Shown here: positions 61,901 through 64,000 of the stretch, one piece after another
How positions within the stretch are numbered: the stretch's first letter is position 1
Layout of the letters: the number at the start of each line of letters is the position of its first letter
Assembly (NCBI RefSeq): GCF_011694515.1
Contig: NZ_CP050192.1
Span: forward strand, 2,849,301 to 2,913,300
Direction of reading: 5' to 3'
DNA length: 64,000 nt
Origin: Mycobacterium sp. DL592
Lineage (GTDB): Bacteria; Actinomycetota; Actinomycetes; Mycobacteriales; Mycobacteriaceae
Notes under the pieces: generated by a model
What the model was told of the DNA's origin: nothing
The model's database searches: none
Seen by the model: only the letters and a program-made list of their open reading frames with translations
Program-made: the position numbers and the translations under genes

Positions 61901-63729
61901 AGCGAGTCCAGGTTGTCGTGGAAGTTCTCCACCACCGCCTTGCGCTTGAGCTTGAGGCTCGGCGTCAAATCGCCCGCCTCGACGGTCAGCTCGCGGTCGA
62001 TGATGGTGAAACGCTTGACCTGCTCCCACCGGTTGAGGTGCTTGTTGAGCGTGTCGACGTACTCGCCGATCATCTCCTTGGTCTTCTCGTCGCGGGCGAT
62101 CTCGGAGAATGACTTGCCCTCCAAACCGTTTCGGTCGGCCCACTCCCTGATCGCCTCGCCGTCGAGGCTGACCAGCGCGACACAGTAGGGCTTGCTCTCG
62201 CCGTAGATAATGATCTCGCTGGCGAACGGGCACAGCCCCTTGAACATCGCCGAAATCGCCGAGGGCGCGACGTATTTGCCCTGCGACGTCTTGAACATGT
62301 CCTTCTTGCGGTCGGTGATCCGCAGGAACCCCTCGGCGTCGAGTTCACCGATGTCACCGGTGTGGAACCAGCCGTCGGGCTCGATGGCCTCGGCCGTGGC
62401 CTCGGGCAGGTCGTGGTACCCGCTCATCACACCGGGACCCTTGAGCAGGACCTCCCCGTCCTCGGCGATCTTGACCTCGGTGTAGGGGAACGTCCACCCC
62501 ACCGTGCCGAACCGGTAAGCCTGCGGACGGTTCAACGACGAGGCCGCGGAGGTCTCGGTCAGTCCGTAGCCCTCCAGAACGATGGCGCCGACGGCGTCGA
62601 ACCACTGTGCGACGTCGCGGTCCAGAGCCGCCGACCCGGAGATGAAGAACCGCAACCGCCCGCCGAACCGCTCGCGAATGGTGTTGAACACCAACCGGTC
62701 TGCGAGCTTGTGCTGCAGCGCCAGCACCGGGCCGACGCGGTGGCCGGCCTGCTTGGCCCGCGACACCTGCAGCCCCACCTCCACAGCCCAGTCGAACAGG
62801 CGCTTCTTGACCCCGCCCTCCTCGGCCATCATCTCGGTGATCCGGCCATGCACCTTCTCGAAGATGCGCGGGACGGCACCCATGAACGTCGGCCGGATGA
62901 TGGCCAGGTTCTCGACGATCTTGTCGACCCGCCCATCGATCACGGTCGGGAAGCCGATCACCAGCGGAAGCGCCAGCATCACCTTGCCGAACGAGTGGGC
63001 CAGCGGCAGCCACAGGTAATTCAGGTCCTTGTCGCTGAGCACGCCCAGGGAGTCCAGTGCCGAGGCGGTGTAGGTCCACGCCTCGTGGTTGAGCCGAACA
63101 CCCTTGGGCTTACCGGTGGTGCCGGAGGTGTAGATCAGGGTGGCGAGCTGGTCGGGGCGGATCGCGTCGATCCGCTCGGTCACCGCGTTGGGTGTGTCAG
63201 CCAGCAACTGCTTGCCGAGCTGTTCGAGTTCCTCGAGCGTGATGACCCACTCGCCGTCGCCCGGGCCGTCGATGATCACCACCTTCTCCACGGCGGGAAG
63301 CTCCGCGCGATGCGCGATGAGCTTGTCCACCTGGGTCTGGTTCTCGGCGACGACGACCCGGCTGCCGGAATTGGCGACGATGAACGCCACATCCTCGGCA
63401 TTGGTCGTCGGATACACCGTCGTGGTGGCCGCACCGGCCGACAGAATGCCGAAGTCGATGGCCACCCACTCGTAGCGGGTCCCCGAGGCCAGCGCCACCC
63501 GATCCTCGGCGTTGATACCCAGCGATATCAACCCCGCGGCGATCAACTCGACGCGATCGCCCACCTGCTGCCAGGTGACGCCGGTCCAGCCGTCATTGTC
63601 GGGATAGCGGAATGCTTCCGCGGTGGGCGTGGCCGCGACACGGTCAAGAAACATCCGGGGCACCGACGGTGCCCGGTTGTCGATCTTGCTGATGTCGGGC
63701 CGCTCGTCGGATTTGCGCAGGCCTGCCAT
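61891..63729 (-). CDS. Long-chain fatty acid-CoA ligase (FadD15-like)
   Basis: This 612-residue ANL-superfamily enzyme activates fatty acids to acyl-CoA through acyl-AMP. It has the ATP motif YTSGTTGKPKG, the A5 region EGYGLTETSAASS, A7 GWFHTGDIGEL, A8 RKKDMFKTSQGKYVAP and a C-terminal Lys in LKLKRKAV. It belongs to the long, FadD15/FAA-type group. ATG 63729 (MAGLRKSDERPDIS) is chosen; GTG 63783 would add 18 residues. Neither has a good ribosome site. Confidence 0.88.
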   Translation of the reverse strand: MAGLRKSDERPDISKIDNRAPSVPRMFLDRVAATPTAEAFRYPDNDGWTGVTWQQVGDRVELIAAGLISLGINAEDRVALASGTRYEWVAIDFGILSAGAATTTVYPTTNAEDVAFIVANSGSRVVVAENQTQVDKLIAHRAELPAVEKVVIIDGPGDGEWVITLEELEQLGKQLLADTPNAVTERIDAIRPDQLATLIYTSGTTGKPKGVRLNHEAWTYTASALDSLGVLSDKDLNYLWLPLAHSFGKVMLALPLVIGFPTVIDGRVDKIVENLAIIRPTFMGAVPRIFEKVHGRITEMMAEEGGVKKRLFDWAVEVGLQVSRAKQAGHRVGPVLALQHKLADRLVFNTIRERFGGRLRFFISGSAALDRDVAQWFDAVGAIVLEGYGLTETSAASSLNRPQAYRFGTVGWTFPYTEVKIAEDGEVLLKGPGVMSGYHDLPEATAEAIEPDGWFHTGDIGELDAEGFLRITDRKKDMFKTSQGKYVAPSAISAMFKGLCPFASEIIIYGESKPYCVALVSLDGEAIREWADRNGLEGKSFSEIARDEKTKEMIGEYVDTLNKHLNRWEQVKRFTIIDRELTVEAGDLTPSLKLKRKAVVENFHDNLDSLYA

Positions 63730-63842
63730 GTGCGCGAGTTTATGAAGGTCGGCCTCCGCCGGTGGCGGAATCGGCAAGCCCACCGCGACGGGCTAGTCGA
63801 AATCCTGGGGATCGCGCTGCCGGCCCGAACACACCCGCGGGC

Positions 63843-64000
63843 TCACAATTGCGGGATCTGCGGAGCCTGCGGGATCTGGGGTGAGAGCGCTGGGGGCGGG
63901 ACGCCCGGCGCGGCCACGCAGACATCACTATCGCCGTCGTAGATCATGCCCGCCGGGCACTCGTGCACACACTGCCAGCGGTCCGCGTCAACGGCGGCCT
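63843..64000 (-). CDS. C-terminal end of a Cys-containing secreted protein (truncated by window)
   Basis: A minus-strand frame runs in from the right edge and ends at TGA 63843. It reads DRWQCVHECPAGMIYDGDSD then VCVAAPGVPPPALSPQ and IPQAPQIPQL. The CxxxCPxGxxYxxxxxxC spacing resembles chitin-binding/peritrophin-like or similar disulfide modules, and the Pro-rich tail is typical of mycobacterial exported proteins. The start is outside the window. Confidence 0.55.
   Translation of the reverse strand, partial: AAVDADRWQCVHECPAGMIYDGDSDVCVAAPGVPPPALSPQIPQAPQIPQL

Noticed and set aside
1..64000. CRISPR arrays, insertion sequences or prophage genes
   Set aside because: No regularly spaced repeats, transposase, integrase or phage structural proteins were seen anywhere in the window.

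Overview
The window is high-GC, gene-dense chromosomal DNA from a mycobacterium, most likely an environmental or rapidly growing Mycolicibacterium-type species. Three things support this. Many genes start with GTG. The mannoside genes pimA, the PIM acyltransferase gene and pgsA are present. Long stretches follow the gene order known from M. tuberculosis Rv2580c to Rv2614c: hisS, glyoxalase-like, ppiB, relA, apt, lipoprotein, secF, secD, yajC, gabT, CAR/fadD9, ruvBAC, yebC, pdxT, tesB, pdxS, nudix, pimA, acyltransferase, pgsA, HIT, thrS. I see no prophage, insertion sequence or CRISPR array.

Layout. 1-1273: end of a urea ABC transporter operon (urtD partial, urtE). 1309-10663: hisS, an MBL hydrolase, two tandem cyclophilins, a BKACE-family enzyme, an SDR, relA and apt. 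10660-15841: a minus-strand unit yajC-secD-secF-lipoprotein that runs on into apt-relA-SDR. 16002-23318: a nitroreductase, then gabT, an aldehyde dehydrogenase and a three-domain carboxylic acid reductase, with an unusually hairpin-rich leader before the reductase and a strong terminator after it. 23438-30726: a diguanylate cyclase, ruvCAB under a LexA box, an MFS exporter, YebC and an OhrR-like MarR regulator next to a long perfect palindrome. 30785-38206: a TetR/CocE-hydrolase pair with two palindromes between them, the pyridoxal-phosphate synthase genes pdxS-tesB-pdxT, a deazaflavin enzyme/TetR pair, and a Nudix protein. 38203-43582: a compact minus-strand unit thrS-HIT-pgsA-acyltransferase-pimA-nudix, with overlapping gene ends throughout, that makes phosphatidylinositol mannosides.

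43668-56358 is accessory. It holds membrane proteins, thioesterases, a small secreted peptide gene with a stop at codon 3, a lipid or steroid catabolic cluster (SDR, DapB-like, TetR, facing an Ltp2-like protein with a DUF35 partner), a partner-switching phosphatase/STAS/kinase set with no sigma factor, and a FadR-type regulator facing a cytochrome P450. 56428-56949 is a four-tRNA cluster (Val-CAC on minus; Gly, Cys and Val-GAC on plus). 57116-59845 has three TetR regulators, two of them tandem ScbR-like paralogues. 59842-64000 holds small secreted and membrane proteins, an apparently decayed EF-Tu domain 2-like remnant, an acyl-CoA ligase, and the end of a Cys-containing secreted protein at the right edge.

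The most unusual signals are: two copies of one hairpin design (22-nt arms, 16-nt loop) 13 kb apart; the reductase leader; a DUF35 protein that has lost all four zinc ligands; the codon-3 stop; the sigma-less partner-switching set; and the EF-Tu remnant lying in frame behind a TAG stop.
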